64,000 nucleotides of DNA. Origin: JAVBRU01 sp031547595. Its GTDB lineage: Bacteria; Bacillota; Clostridia; Christensenellales; Aristaeellaceae. Position 1 is the first letter of the stretch. Each line of letters starts with the position of its first letter. The stretch covers positions 1 to 64,000 of the forward strand of contig JAVBRU010000002.1 in NCBI GenBank assembly GCA_031547595.1, written 5' to 3'. The position numbers and the translations under genes are program-made. Of the stretch, positions 1 through 7,094 are shown one piece after another. The notes beneath the pieces are model-generated. The model was not told the origin of the DNA, did no database searches, and saw only the letters and a program-made list of their open reading frames with translations.

Positions 1-32
1 TCTTTGAGGATGTCCCGCATGTTCACCAGCAT
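1..32 (-). CDS. Class II (ketose-bisphosphate) aldolase, first codons only
   Basis: Only the first ten codons lie in the window, reading MLVNMRDILK from an ATG at 32-30, with a good upstream GGAGG on the minus strand. This opening matches the usual N-terminus of class II fructose-bisphosphate/tagatose-bisphosphate aldolases (LVNM..ML), which cleave ketose-1,6-bisphosphates with a zinc ion in glycolysis or sugar-acid catabolism. The assignment rests on ten residues, so substrate and even family are tentative. A promoter at 208-235 on the same strand would drive it with a leader of about 170 nt. Confidence 0.45.
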   Translation of the reverse strand, partial: MLVNMRDILK

Positions 33-207
33 AAAGCGCCCTCCTGTGCCGTGCGTGAAATTTCTATAACTTTCGGTCTTTTTGTGCTATAATAAGAGCA
101 GGTGTCTTGATTTTTTTGCGGCGTCCGCGCCTGTCTGCCCATCACGCCGCACGCTCGATTGTTGATGATCCCAACCTGCCCTTTCTTTTGAGCAACTTTC
201 CCTTTCT

Positions 208-235
208 ATTATAGCGATTATGTATCAATTGTAAA
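208..235 (-). promoter_or_regulatory. Predicted sigma-A promoter for the aldolase gene
   Basis: On the minus strand a TTTACA -35 box (235-230) and a perfect TATAAT -10 box (213-208) are separated by 16 bp. The next minus-strand gene is the aldolase start at position 32. The rest of 33-429 holds no convincing gene; a TATAAT at 326-331 on the plus strand might serve the deacetylase gene but lacks a good -35. Confidence 0.6.
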
Positions 236-429
236 GATGTTTTGGGCAACTTTTGGGCAACTTCAAAAGAAAATGGCGTGCCGGAAACTTTTTTTCATTC
301 TGGCATATCGCGCAAATGCCCTGCATATAATACACAATGCGGCACGAAAGGAGCGCCCTTTGAAAAACACATTCTAACAGTGTATGTCCCCGCATATCCT
401 TGTGATAGACGTAAGGAGGGCATGCAATT

Positions 430-1236
430 ATGATGAAACGTGTGGAAGGGGCGCAGGGCGCGCAAGCAAAAAAGCCGAGGGCAAAAGGGAGTTTTATCGC
501 AGCGCTGTTGGCGCTCTGCCTGCTGGGCGGGTATTACACGGCGCAAACGCGCACCGTGCAGGTGGTGGCGGCCAAGCGTGAGTTGCCTGTCTATTGCGTG
601 GAGCGTGCGGACAATATCATTGCAATCAGCTTTGATGCGGCCTGGGGCGGCGATAAAACCATGGCAATTCTGGACATATTGGATGAATATGAAGTCAAGA
701 CTACGTTTTTTCTGGTGGACATCTGGACGCAGCGCTTTCCTGAGCTTGTGAAAGAGATCGTAGCGCGCGGCCATGAGCTTGGCAACCATTCCACCTCCCA
801 CCCGCAGATGAGCAAGTTGAGCCGTGCCAAAATGGCGCAGGAACTCAAAGTGATGAGCGACAATGTGGAAACCCTCACCGGCACGCGGCCCACGCTGTTT
901 CGGCCGCCCTATGGCGACTATAACAACGATGTGGTCACCGTCGCCCGGGCGGAGGGATACGAGGTTGTTCAGTGGAGCGTCGACTCTCTGGATTGGAAAA
1001 ACCGTGGCGTACAGGATCTGATTACCCAGAGCACCAAACGCATTGCCAGCGGCGATATTGTGCTGTTCCACAACGATTCGCAGTATATTGTGGAGGCACT
1101 GCCCGCTATTTTGAAGGATTATCAAAGCAAAGGCTTTACCATCGTGCCCATTTCCCAAATCCTGCTGGAGGGCGAAACCACCATCGACACACAAGGACGG
1201 CAAAAACCCGTCCCGACAAAAGTACCGGAGGTATAA
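430..1236 (+). CDS. PdaB-like polysaccharide deacetylase (CE4 family), membrane-anchored
   Basis: A 268-residue protein with a basic N-terminus, one transmembrane/signal-anchor segment (about residues 21-36), then a CE4 NodB deacetylase domain. Visible motifs are SFDAAWGG (67-74; the DAAWG variant typical of PdaB-type proteins), the metal-binding H120-x3-H124, RPPYG (158-162), DSLDW (185-189) and LFH (212-214). CE4 enzymes remove N-acetyl groups from cell-wall or other amino sugars outside the membrane; PdaB of Bacillus is a sporulation protein, but a sporulation role here is inference. GGAGG at about 415 precedes ATG codons at 430 and 433; either could be used. The SSB-like gene follows 4 bp downstream, so the two are probably co-transcribed. 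Confidence 0.88.
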   Translation: MMKRVEGAQGAQAKKPRAKGSFIAALLALCLLGGYYTAQTRTVQVVAAKRELPVYCVERADNIIAISFDAAWGGDKTMAILDILDEYEVKTTFFLVDIWTQRFPELVKEIVARGHELGNHSTSHPQMSKLSRAKMAQELKVMSDNVETLTGTRPTLFRPPYGDYNNDVVTVARAEGYEVVQWSVDSLDWKNRGVQDLITQSTKRIASGDIVLFHNDSQYIVEALPAILKDYQSKGFTIVPISQILLEGETTIDTQGRQKPVPTKVPEV

Positions 1237-1240
1237 TACC

Positions 1241-1906
1241 ATGGATTCAGCCAATAATCAGCTTTGTTTATGCGGCACCATCGAAAGCGTGCCCCAGCTT
1301 GACCATGAGGTGTTTGGCGAGCAGTTTTTCCGTATGGATGTCAGCGTGCCGCGCCTGTCCGGCGCGCATGATATTTTGCCCGTCACCATCAGCGAGCGCT
1401 TGATCAACGATCAGGTGGTGCCCGGCACCTGCCTTTGTATCACCGGACAGCTGCGCTCCTATAATAAGGTGGTGGGCGGCTCCGGCAGGCTGCTGCTGAC
1501 GGCATTTGCCCAGCGGCTGCTGGCGCCCTCTGATGCACCTAACCCCAACACCGTGCAGCTGGTGGGCGCGCTGTGCAAGCCCCCAGCCTTTCGCACCACA
1601 CCCTTTGGCCGGGAAATTGCGGACCTGATGTTGGCTGTCAACCGCGCCTTTGGCAAGAGCGATTACATCCCTTGCATCGCCTGGGGGCGCACCGCGCGCT
1701 ATGCGTCCCAGCTCAATGTGGGCGACCGCCTGCAGGTGCAGGGACGCTTCCAGAGCCGCGAATACCAGAAGCAAATGCCCGATGGCACCACGCTGAACCG
1801 TATGGCTTATGAAATTTCGCTCAGCCGCTTGACCAGCCTCAAGCAGGATGCGTCTATGGTGCCTGATAGCATTATGCAGCAGGATCATAACGGGTTTATC
1901 CAGTAG
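1241..1906 (+). CDS. Single-stranded DNA-binding protein-like, two OB folds
   Basis: A 221-residue protein made of two consecutive OB-fold-like halves. The C-terminal half (about 105-195) has the SSB family pattern: NTVQLVGALCKPP, then LMLAVNR, YIPCIAWGR, ARYASQLNVGDRLQVQGRFQSREY. The N-terminal half (about 5-95) is more diverged but keeps LCLCGTI and LCITGQLRS. The acidic, Pro/Gly-rich tail of replicative SSB is missing, and the protein is longer than canonical SSB (about 150-180), so this is probably an accessory paralogue rather than the replication protein. It follows the deacetylase by 4 bp, and a dispersed hairpin element starts 7 bp after its stop codon. Confidence 0.72.
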   Translation: MDSANNQLCLCGTIESVPQLDHEVFGEQFFRMDVSVPRLSGAHDILPVTISERLINDQVVPGTCLCITGQLRSYNKVVGGSGRLLLTAFAQRLLAPSDAPNPNTVQLVGALCKPPAFRTTPFGREIADLMLAVNRAFGKSDYIPCIAWGRTARYASQLNVGDRLQVQGRFQSREYQKQMPDGTTLNRMAYEISLSRLTSLKQDASMVPDSIMQQDHNGFIQ

Positions 1907-1913
1907 ACGGGGT

Positions 1914-2130
1914 GGGGTTACGCTGAGGGCTACTCGCCCTCAGACTCCTCGGCAGGAGACCAATCTCCTGCACCTCGGTTTGGTATCCATTCTTGATGCT
2001 TGAGTGCGTGTGCGGGAACGAAAAAACGCTGTGAATGACCTTTGGAATGCAAGCATTCCACGGCCATCACAGCGTTTTTCTGTCATCCGTTACACGGCTG
2101 ACCAGTGGCTGAACGCCACTGCCCGCACAA
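1914..2130 (+). repeat. Dispersed multi-hairpin element, copy 1
   Basis: Starts with GGGGTTACGCTG just after the SSB-like stop codon, in the same orientation as that gene. In order: hairpin CTGAGGGC/GCCCTCAG, hairpin GCAGGAGA/TCTCCTGC, a linker with GGTATCC and TTGATGCTTG, then an outer stem TGTGCGGG (2009-2016) pairing with CCCGCACA (2122-2129). The outer stem encloses a long A-tract/T-tract stem around AAAACGCTGTGA/TCACAGCG with GGAATGCAAGCATTCC inside it, a short CCGT/ACGG hairpin and AGTGGC/GCCACT. The A/T-flanked stem could work as a bidirectional terminator between the convergent SSB-like and XRE genes. Four further long copies lie at about 2986, 20866, 21681 and 31883. Positions 2131-2242 show nothing further. 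Confidence 0.8.
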
Positions 2131-2242
2131 CGAAGTTGAAGTAAGGTTGCCGCTAAACCCAATATTTATCACGATAACATATGCCAAATGAGCAGCATTC
2201 CCCTTCCAAGAGAGGAATGTTGCGTACCGTTTGGTTCATTTT

Positions 2243-2551
2243 CTACTTTTCCAAACGCAGTAGCTGATTTACCGCTGCCCGCGTATCAGAGCTGTTGCGA
2301 TAAGTTTCAATCAGAGCACGTTCTTGTTGGCTCAATTCTGTTTTCTTATCGGCACGTCCTAAGATATAGTCTGTTGAAGTATGATAATAATCTGCCAACA
2401 TCACCAATTTGTCGATTGGCAGTGATCTCTCGCCGTATTCATATCGCTGATACACGTTGCACCGGATGCCTAAAATGGCGGCAACCTCTTTTTGCAATAA
2501 GTCATTGTCTTCACGAAGTTCCTTGATAATTTGATAGTAAGGCTTTTTCAA
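2243..2551 (-). CDS. XRE-family helix-turn-helix regulator
   Basis: A small Cro/CI-type DNA-binding protein: the N-terminal HTH reads QIIKELREDNDLLQKEVAAI with GIRCNVYQRYEYGERSLP as the recognition part, followed by PIDKLVMLADYYHTSTDYILGR, a standard XRE tail. A helical extension follows (LSQQERALIETYRNSSDTRAAVNQLLRLEK). The longest frame begins at a GTG (2593) inside an operator palindrome with no ribosome binding site; a TTG at 2551 preceded by GGGAG gives a 102-residue protein with a normal XRE N-terminus and is preferred. It is divergent from the small gene at 2652, and two palindromes between them are the likely operators. Confidence 0.82.
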   Translation of the reverse strand: MKKPYYQIIKELREDNDLLQKEVAAILGIRCNVYQRYEYGERSLPIDKLVMLADYYHTSTDYILGRADKKTELSQQERALIETYRNSSDTRAAVNQLLRLEK

Positions 2552-2585
2552 ACGGATCTCATCTCCCAACAGACATATTTTATCA

Positions 2586-2631
2586 ACTCCCACATGGGAG
2601 TATTGACGAAACTCCCGTGTGGGAGTAAAAT
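2586..2631 (+). promoter_or_regulatory. Divergent promoter/operator with two ACTCCC-N4-GGGAGT palindromes
   Basis: Two 16-bp palindromes share the arms ACTCCC/GGGAGT: 2586-2601 (centre ACAT) and 2611-2626 (centre GTGT), with centres 25 bp apart. The second lies exactly between a TTGACG -35 (2603-2608) and a TAAAAT -10 (2626-2631, 17-bp spacer) directed at the small gene at 2652. The first overlaps the upstream start region of the XRE gene. The arrangement fits repression of both genes by the XRE protein; that the XRE protein is the binder is inference from position. Confidence 0.75.
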
Positions 2632-2651
2632 AGTTGCAGGAGGAAATATTG

Positions 2652-2972
2652 ATGAGAAGTATTATCGAAGAACTATATTATGGCAACATCCATGGAGATT
2701 CCAGAATGTACGCTCAGGATTCGGCCTTTGTGCAGGCGGCCAAGCGTAAGGTGAAGCATATGAATGCCCTGACAGAAATTCTGGACGAGCAAGGCAAAGA
2801 GGAGTTTGATCAATACTGCGAGGCACAAGGTGATATAGAAGGTATCACCCGATACGACACCTTCACCTATGCGTTGAAACTGGGCATTCTGTTGATGACA
2901 GAGGTGTTCATGACCAGTAGCGAGGTGGTAGGCAAGGACATATCCTTTGAAGACGTCATGCCCGAACCATAA
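2652..2972 (+). CDS. Small conserved protein, DUF6809-like
   Basis: A 106-residue soluble, mostly helical protein starting MRSIIEELYYGNIHGD, an opening I associate with the Clostridia family DUF6809 (function unknown); family membership is from memory. The longer frame begins at TTG 2634, but AGGAGG (2638-2643) lies inside that extension and points to ATG 2652. The C-terminal half (YDTFTYALKLGILLMTEVF) looks like an amphipathic helix. It is transcribed divergently from the XRE regulator through an operator-bearing promoter, so it is probably repressed by it. No catalytic residues are recognisable. Confidence 0.7.
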   Translation: MRSIIEELYYGNIHGDSRMYAQDSAFVQAAKRKVKHMNALTEILDEQGKEEFDQYCEAQGDIEGITRYDTFTYALKLGILLMTEVFMTSSEVVGKDISFEDVMPEP

Positions 2973-2985
2973 CTCTTTTACTCCT

Positions 2986-3205
2986 CTTGTGTGCGTGCGC
3001 CGTGCTGGCACGGCGGTTTCCCTGTCGCAACAGGGAAACAGAAAAAGCGTTGTAGCAGGACTGGAATGCTTGCATTCCCAAGGCCAGATACAACGCTTTT
3101 TCGTACACGCACACAACCACCCAATTTTCATCGAAGGATACAAAAGCGGGGTCAAGGGGAATCATTCCCCTTGCGGGGACTGGGGCAGAGCCCCAGCGTA
3201 ACCCC
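2986..3205 (-). repeat. Dispersed multi-hairpin element, copy 2
   Basis: The element reads on the minus strand, starting just 3' of the SPL radical SAM gene with GGGGTTACGCTGGGG. Paired parts (plus-strand coordinates): CTGGGGC/GCCCCAG near 3180-3196, AAGGGGAAT/ATTCCCCTT near 3153-3172, outer stem TTGTGTGCGTGCG (2987-2999) with CGTACACGCACACAA (3102-3116), and inside it GCCGTGC/GCACGGC, GTTTCCCTGT/ACAGGGAAAC, and AAAAAGCGTTGTA (3042-3054) with TACAACGCTTTTT (3089-3101) containing GGAATGC/GCATTCC. It fills the gap between the convergent gene ends at 2972 and 3222 and could terminate both. Confidence 0.82.
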
Positions 3206-3221
3206 ATCCTCCCCCCGTCCG

Positions 3222-4109
3222 TCAAAACAACGAAATCTGCTCCGTCTGGTACGGTCTCATCAGCCATTCGCTGATTTCCGGCATGCGGTAGAGCAGCCCG
3301 CGCTCTTTACAGGCTTTCGTAAACGCCTGCCACAGCGCAGCAGTGTTCGGCGAAATGCACTCATATGCATCGCCATAAGCCGTAACATAGCGCTCCCGCA
3401 AGCCGGGGAAGCTCTCGTCCAGGCGATCGTAGAAATAGACGCGCTGGTTTTGCCGGAGGGTGACACCAAAGCCTTCGTATGGGAAAATCCACTTTGCCCC
3501 GGCGCGGTGCGCGGCATCCACTATGCCAATGATATTGGCCTGGGTATCGTTGATAAAGGGCAGGATGGGCATCAACAGCACGCCGCAAGGGATGCCCGCC
3601 TCAGCAAGCTGCCGGATGGCGGCCAACCGCTCGCTGGTAAGGCAAACGGAGCGCTCGACCTTTTTGCACAGATCGTCATCGATGCAGGTGATGGTGAAGC
3701 TGACGGCGGCAGGGGAGTGGCGCTGGATGCTTTGCAGGAGGGCAATATCGCGCGTCACGAGATCAGACTTGGTGTCGATGGCAATGCCAAATCCGTGGCT
3801 GTCCAGCAAATGCAGCGCACCCTCGGTGAGGCGGTGCGCGCGCTCCAGCGGATTGTAGGCGTCGCTCATGCTGCCGGTGATGACAACACCCTTTTTGCGT
3901 TTGGATTTGAGGTCCTGTGCGATGGTGTGCAGCGCGTTTTCCTTGGCACGCACGGTGTCAAAGTTCTCCACGCGGTAGCATTCGCTGCGGCTGTCGCAGT
4001 AAATACAGCCATGACAGCATCCTTTGTAGATGTTCATGGTGTAGTTGCTGGCAAACCAGCCGCCTTCATAATAGCCTGACACAATTGTTTTGGCGGGAAT
4101 GTACTGCAT
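3222..4109 (-). CDS. SPL-family radical SAM protein
   Basis: A 295-residue radical SAM enzyme with the cluster motif C31-x3-C35-x2-C38 in KGCCHGCIYCDS, followed by GVVITGSMSDAYNPLE and a TIM-barrel pattern (AVSFTITC, PCGVLLMPILPFIND, GAKWIFPYEGFGV). This is the COG1533 type related to spore photoproduct lyase SplB, but the family also holds uncharacterised proteins of unknown substrate, so lyase activity is not claimed. Its ATG overlaps the uvrA stop codon by one base (TAATG), implying translational coupling and hinting at a link to DNA repair. Its 3' end runs into dispersed element copy 2. Confidence 0.85.
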   Translation of the reverse strand: MQYIPAKTIVSGYYEGGWFASNYTMNIYKGCCHGCIYCDSRSECYRVENFDTVRAKENALHTIAQDLKSKRKKGVVITGSMSDAYNPLERAHRLTEGALHLLDSHGFGIAIDTKSDLVTRDIALLQSIQRHSPAAVSFTITCIDDDLCKKVERSVCLTSERLAAIRQLAEAGIPCGVLLMPILPFINDTQANIIGIVDAAHRAGAKWIFPYEGFGVTLRQNQRVYFYDRLDESFPGLRERYVTAYGDAYECISPNTAALWQAFTKACKERGLLYRMPEISEWLMRPYQTEQISLF

Positions 4110-6934
4110 TACTTTTCAAACAGCGGCTTGAGGAAGGAGCCGGTATAGCTTTCCTCTACCTTTGCGATGTCCTCCGGCGTGCCGGTGGCCACAATGGTGC
4201 CGCCGCCATCGCCGCCCTCGGGGCCCAGGTCGATCACGTAGTCGGCAGTCTTGATGATGTCGAGGTTGTGCTCGATGACAAGCACGGTATTGCCAGCATC
4301 GGTCAGCTTTTGCAGCACTGTCACCAGGCGCGAAACGTCGTCCATATGCAGGCCGGTGGTCGGCTCATCCAGCAGCACAATGGTGCGGCCGGTGGCGCGA
4401 CGGCTGAGCTCGGTTGCCAGCTTCACGCGCTGCGCCTCGCCGCCGGACATGGTGGTGCTGGGCTGCCCGAGCTTCATGTACCCTAGGCCGACCTCAAAGA
4501 GGGTTTGCAGCTTGGTCATGATCTGGTTATGATGCTCAAACACGCGCATGGCTTCCTCGATGGTCATATCCAACACATCGCTGATGGAATGCCCGCGATA
4601 CTTGACCTCCAGGGTTTCGCGGTTATAACGCTTGCCCTTGCACACCTCGCAGGGCACATAGATATCTGCCATGAAATGCATTTCGATTTTGAGCAGGCCG
4701 TCCCCGGCACAGGCCTCGCAGCGGCCGCCCTTCACGTTGAAGGAAAAACGGTTTTCTTTGTAGCCGCGCACCTTGGCGTCCGGCGTCTGCGCAAATACCT
4801 TGCGGATCAGGTCGAACAGCCCAGTGTAGGTGGCGGGGTTGCTGCGGGGGGAACGGCCGATGGGCGATTGGTCGATATTGATGATTTTGTCCAGCTGCTC
4901 CACACCTTCCAAACGGTCAAACTGTGCGGGACGCGGGCGCGCGCGGTTCAGCTGATGCGCTAAAGTGTTGTAGAGAATGGCATTGACCAGGCTGCTTTTG
5001 CCGCTGCCCGATACGCCGGTTACGCAGCAAAATACGCCGAGGGGGAAGGACACATCGATGTTTTTGAGGTTGTGCTCCCGCGCGCCGCACACCTTCAGCC
5101 AGCTGGTGGGCACGCGGCGATGCAGCGGGGTGGGGATGCTCTTTTTGCCGCTGAGGTATTGCCCGGTAATGGATTCGGGGGTGTTCAGGATATCCTGCAA
5201 AGTGCCCTGCGCCACCACGTGGCCGCCATGCTCGCCAGCTCCCGGGCCGATGTCCACCAGATAATCGGCGCTGCGCAGGGTGTCTTCGTCGTGTTCAACC
5301 ACAATCAGGGTGTTGCCCAGATCGCGCAGGTTGCGCAGCGTGCCAAGCAGCCGGGCATTGTCGCGCGGATGCAGGCCGATGGACGGCTCGTCCAGAATGT
5401 AGAGCACGCCAACCAGCCCGCTGCCAATCTGCGTGGCCAGGCGGATGCGCTGCGCTTCGCCGCCGCTGAGCGTGGCGCTGCCGCGTGAAATAGTCAGGTA
5501 GTCCAGCCCCACATCGCACAGAAAGCCCAGGCGCGCGTTAATTTCTTTGATGATCTGGGACGCGATCATCATCTCGGTTTCGGACAGCGACAATGCGCCC
5601 ACAAAATTCCGCGCGTCGCGGATGTTCATGTCGCTGATCTGCGCGATATTGCGCCCGCCCACGGTCACCGCCAGGGATTCGCGCTTTAAGCGCCTGCCGC
5701 CGCAATCGGGGCAGCGCTCATGTGACATATATTCTTCGTAGGCGGCCTTCATACCCTCGCTCTGGGTCTCGCGGTAGCGCCGCTCCAGAGAGTTGACGAT
5801 GCCCTCAAAGGTGGTCAGGTAGGTGCCCTGACCGTTAGTGTTTTCAAATGTAACGCGGATTTTCTCGTTTTCGGTGCCATATAAAATGCGCTGCAGCGCT
5901 TCGGGGGCCAGCTGGTTGATGGGGGTATCCATGGAGAAACCATAATGCTGTGCCAGCGCGGTAAACATATAATATGCGGTGGAGCCGGCCTCGCCGCTGT
6001 TCCATCCCATGCAGCTGACAGCGCCCTGGCGGAGGGTCTTGGTTTTGTCCGCAATCACCAGATCTGCGCTCACCTTCATCAAGGTGCCAAGGCCGCCGCA
6101 CGCGGGACACGCGCCAAAGGGGTTGTTGAAAGAGAACATGCGCGGGGCAAGCTCTTCGATCTTGACGCCGCAGTCCGGGCAGGCATAGTTCTGGGAGAAC
6201 ATGGTTTCCTCGCCACTTGGAACAACCTGCACGGCCACCAGGCCGCCGGATTGCTTCATGGCGGTTTCGAGGCTGTCGGTGAGGCGCTGATGGATGCCCT
6301 CGCGTACCACCAGACGGTCGATCACGATGTCGATGGCATGCTTTTTCTGCTTGTCCAGCGCGGGCACGTCGTCCAGCTCGTACATCTCGCCGTCAATGCG
6401 CACGCGCACAAAGCCTGCCTTGCGGGCATCGTCCAGCAGTTTCACATGCTCACCCTTGCGGGCACGCACCACCGGCGCCAGAATCTGCAGGCGGGTGCCT
6501 TCAGGGTGCGCCATGATGGCGTCCACCATCTGGTCGACCGTCTGCTGCTTAATTTCTTTGCCGCACTCGGGGCAATGGGGGATGCCGACTCTGGCGTACA
6601 TCAGGCGCATATAGTCGTACACCTCCGTCACCGTGCCCACGGTAGAGCGGGGGTTGCGCCCGGTGGTTTTCTGGTCAATCGAAATAGCGGGGGAAAGGCC
6701 GCCGATATAATCCGCGTCCGGTTTGTCCATCTGGCCTAAAAACTGCCGGGCGTAGGAGGACATGCTTTCCACATAGCGGCGCTGGCCCTCGGCATAAATG
6801 GTGTCAAACGCCAGGGAGGACTTGCCGGAGCCGGACAGGCCGGTGAACACCACCAGTTTGTCGCGCGGGATTTCGATGTCCACGTTTTTCAGGTTATTCT
6901 CCCGTGCGCCCTTGACTATAATTGTATCGTGCAT
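4109..6934 (-). CDS. uvrA: Excinuclease ABC subunit A
   Basis: A full-length UvrA of 941 residues, the DNA damage-sensing ATPase of UvrABC nucleotide excision repair. Visible are the first Walker A GLSGSGKSSLAFDT (about 32-45), zinc module CPDCGVKIEELAPRMF with CPACGG, the first ABC signature LSGGEAQRIRLATQIG with ILDEPSIGLHPRD, the second Walker A GVSGSGKSSLVNA, second zinc module CEACAGDG with CEVCKG, and second signature MSGGEAQRVKLATELS with LLDEPTTGLH. The start MHDTIIVKGARENNLKN is canonical. The downstream radical SAM gene is coupled by a 1-bp overlap. No uvrB or uvrC is in the window and no LexA-type box was recognised upstream. Confidence 0.98.
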   Translation of the reverse strand: MHDTIIVKGARENNLKNVDIEIPRDKLVVFTGLSGSGKSSLAFDTIYAEGQRRYVESMSSYARQFLGQMDKPDADYIGGLSPAISIDQKTTGRNPRSTVGTVTEVYDYMRLMYARVGIPHCPECGKEIKQQTVDQMVDAIMAHPEGTRLQILAPVVRARKGEHVKLLDDARKAGFVRVRIDGEMYELDDVPALDKQKKHAIDIVIDRLVVREGIHQRLTDSLETAMKQSGGLVAVQVVPSGEETMFSQNYACPDCGVKIEELAPRMFSFNNPFGACPACGGLGTLMKVSADLVIADKTKTLRQGAVSCMGWNSGEAGSTAYYMFTALAQHYGFSMDTPINQLAPEALQRILYGTENEKIRVTFENTNGQGTYLTTFEGIVNSLERRYRETQSEGMKAAYEEYMSHERCPDCGGRRLKRESLAVTVGGRNIAQISDMNIRDARNFVGALSLSETEMMIASQIIKEINARLGFLCDVGLDYLTISRGSATLSGGEAQRIRLATQIGSGLVGVLYILDEPSIGLHPRDNARLLGTLRNLRDLGNTLIVVEHDEDTLRSADYLVDIGPGAGEHGGHVVAQGTLQDILNTPESITGQYLSGKKSIPTPLHRRVPTSWLKVCGAREHNLKNIDVSFPLGVFCCVTGVSGSGKSSLVNAILYNTLAHQLNRARPRPAQFDRLEGVEQLDKIINIDQSPIGRSPRSNPATYTGLFDLIRKVFAQTPDAKVRGYKENRFSFNVKGGRCEACAGDGLLKIEMHFMADIYVPCEVCKGKRYNRETLEVKYRGHSISDVLDMTIEEAMRVFEHHNQIMTKLQTLFEVGLGYMKLGQPSTTMSGGEAQRVKLATELSRRATGRTIVLLDEPTTGLHMDDVSRLVTVLQKLTDAGNTVLVIEHNLDIIKTADYVIDLGPEGGDGGGTIVATGTPEDIAKVEESYTGSFLKPLFEK

Positions 6935-7094
6935 AGAACCCTCGCAAAATCAATTTGATAGACCCATACGCTGCGATTATAGCACGCATGTTCGTGTTTG
7001 AGAAGGGGAACACGCACATATTTTTTAGTATTGCATGTTTTTTGTCGACATGGTACCATACAGCCAGAATATTTCCCATATTGGAGGAAAGAAC

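Noticed and set aside
61..200. A small RNA driven by the TATAAT at 88-93
   Set aside because: No -35 partner and no terminator hairpin could be placed; the adjacent T-rich stretch lacks a stem.
295..1254. A 319-codon minus-strand frame over the deacetylase gene
   Set aside because: The plus-strand gene has all five CE4 motifs; the minus frame has none and no ribosome binding site.
1914..3205. CRISPR array or tRNA cluster in the hairpin-rich intergenic regions
   Set aside because: Copies are far apart and not regularly spaced, stems differ in sequence, and no cloverleaf or CCA pattern is present.
2991..4079. A 362-codon plus-strand frame opposite the radical SAM gene
   Set aside because: It starts within the outer stem of element copy 2 and runs antisense to a gene with a CxxxCxxC motif.
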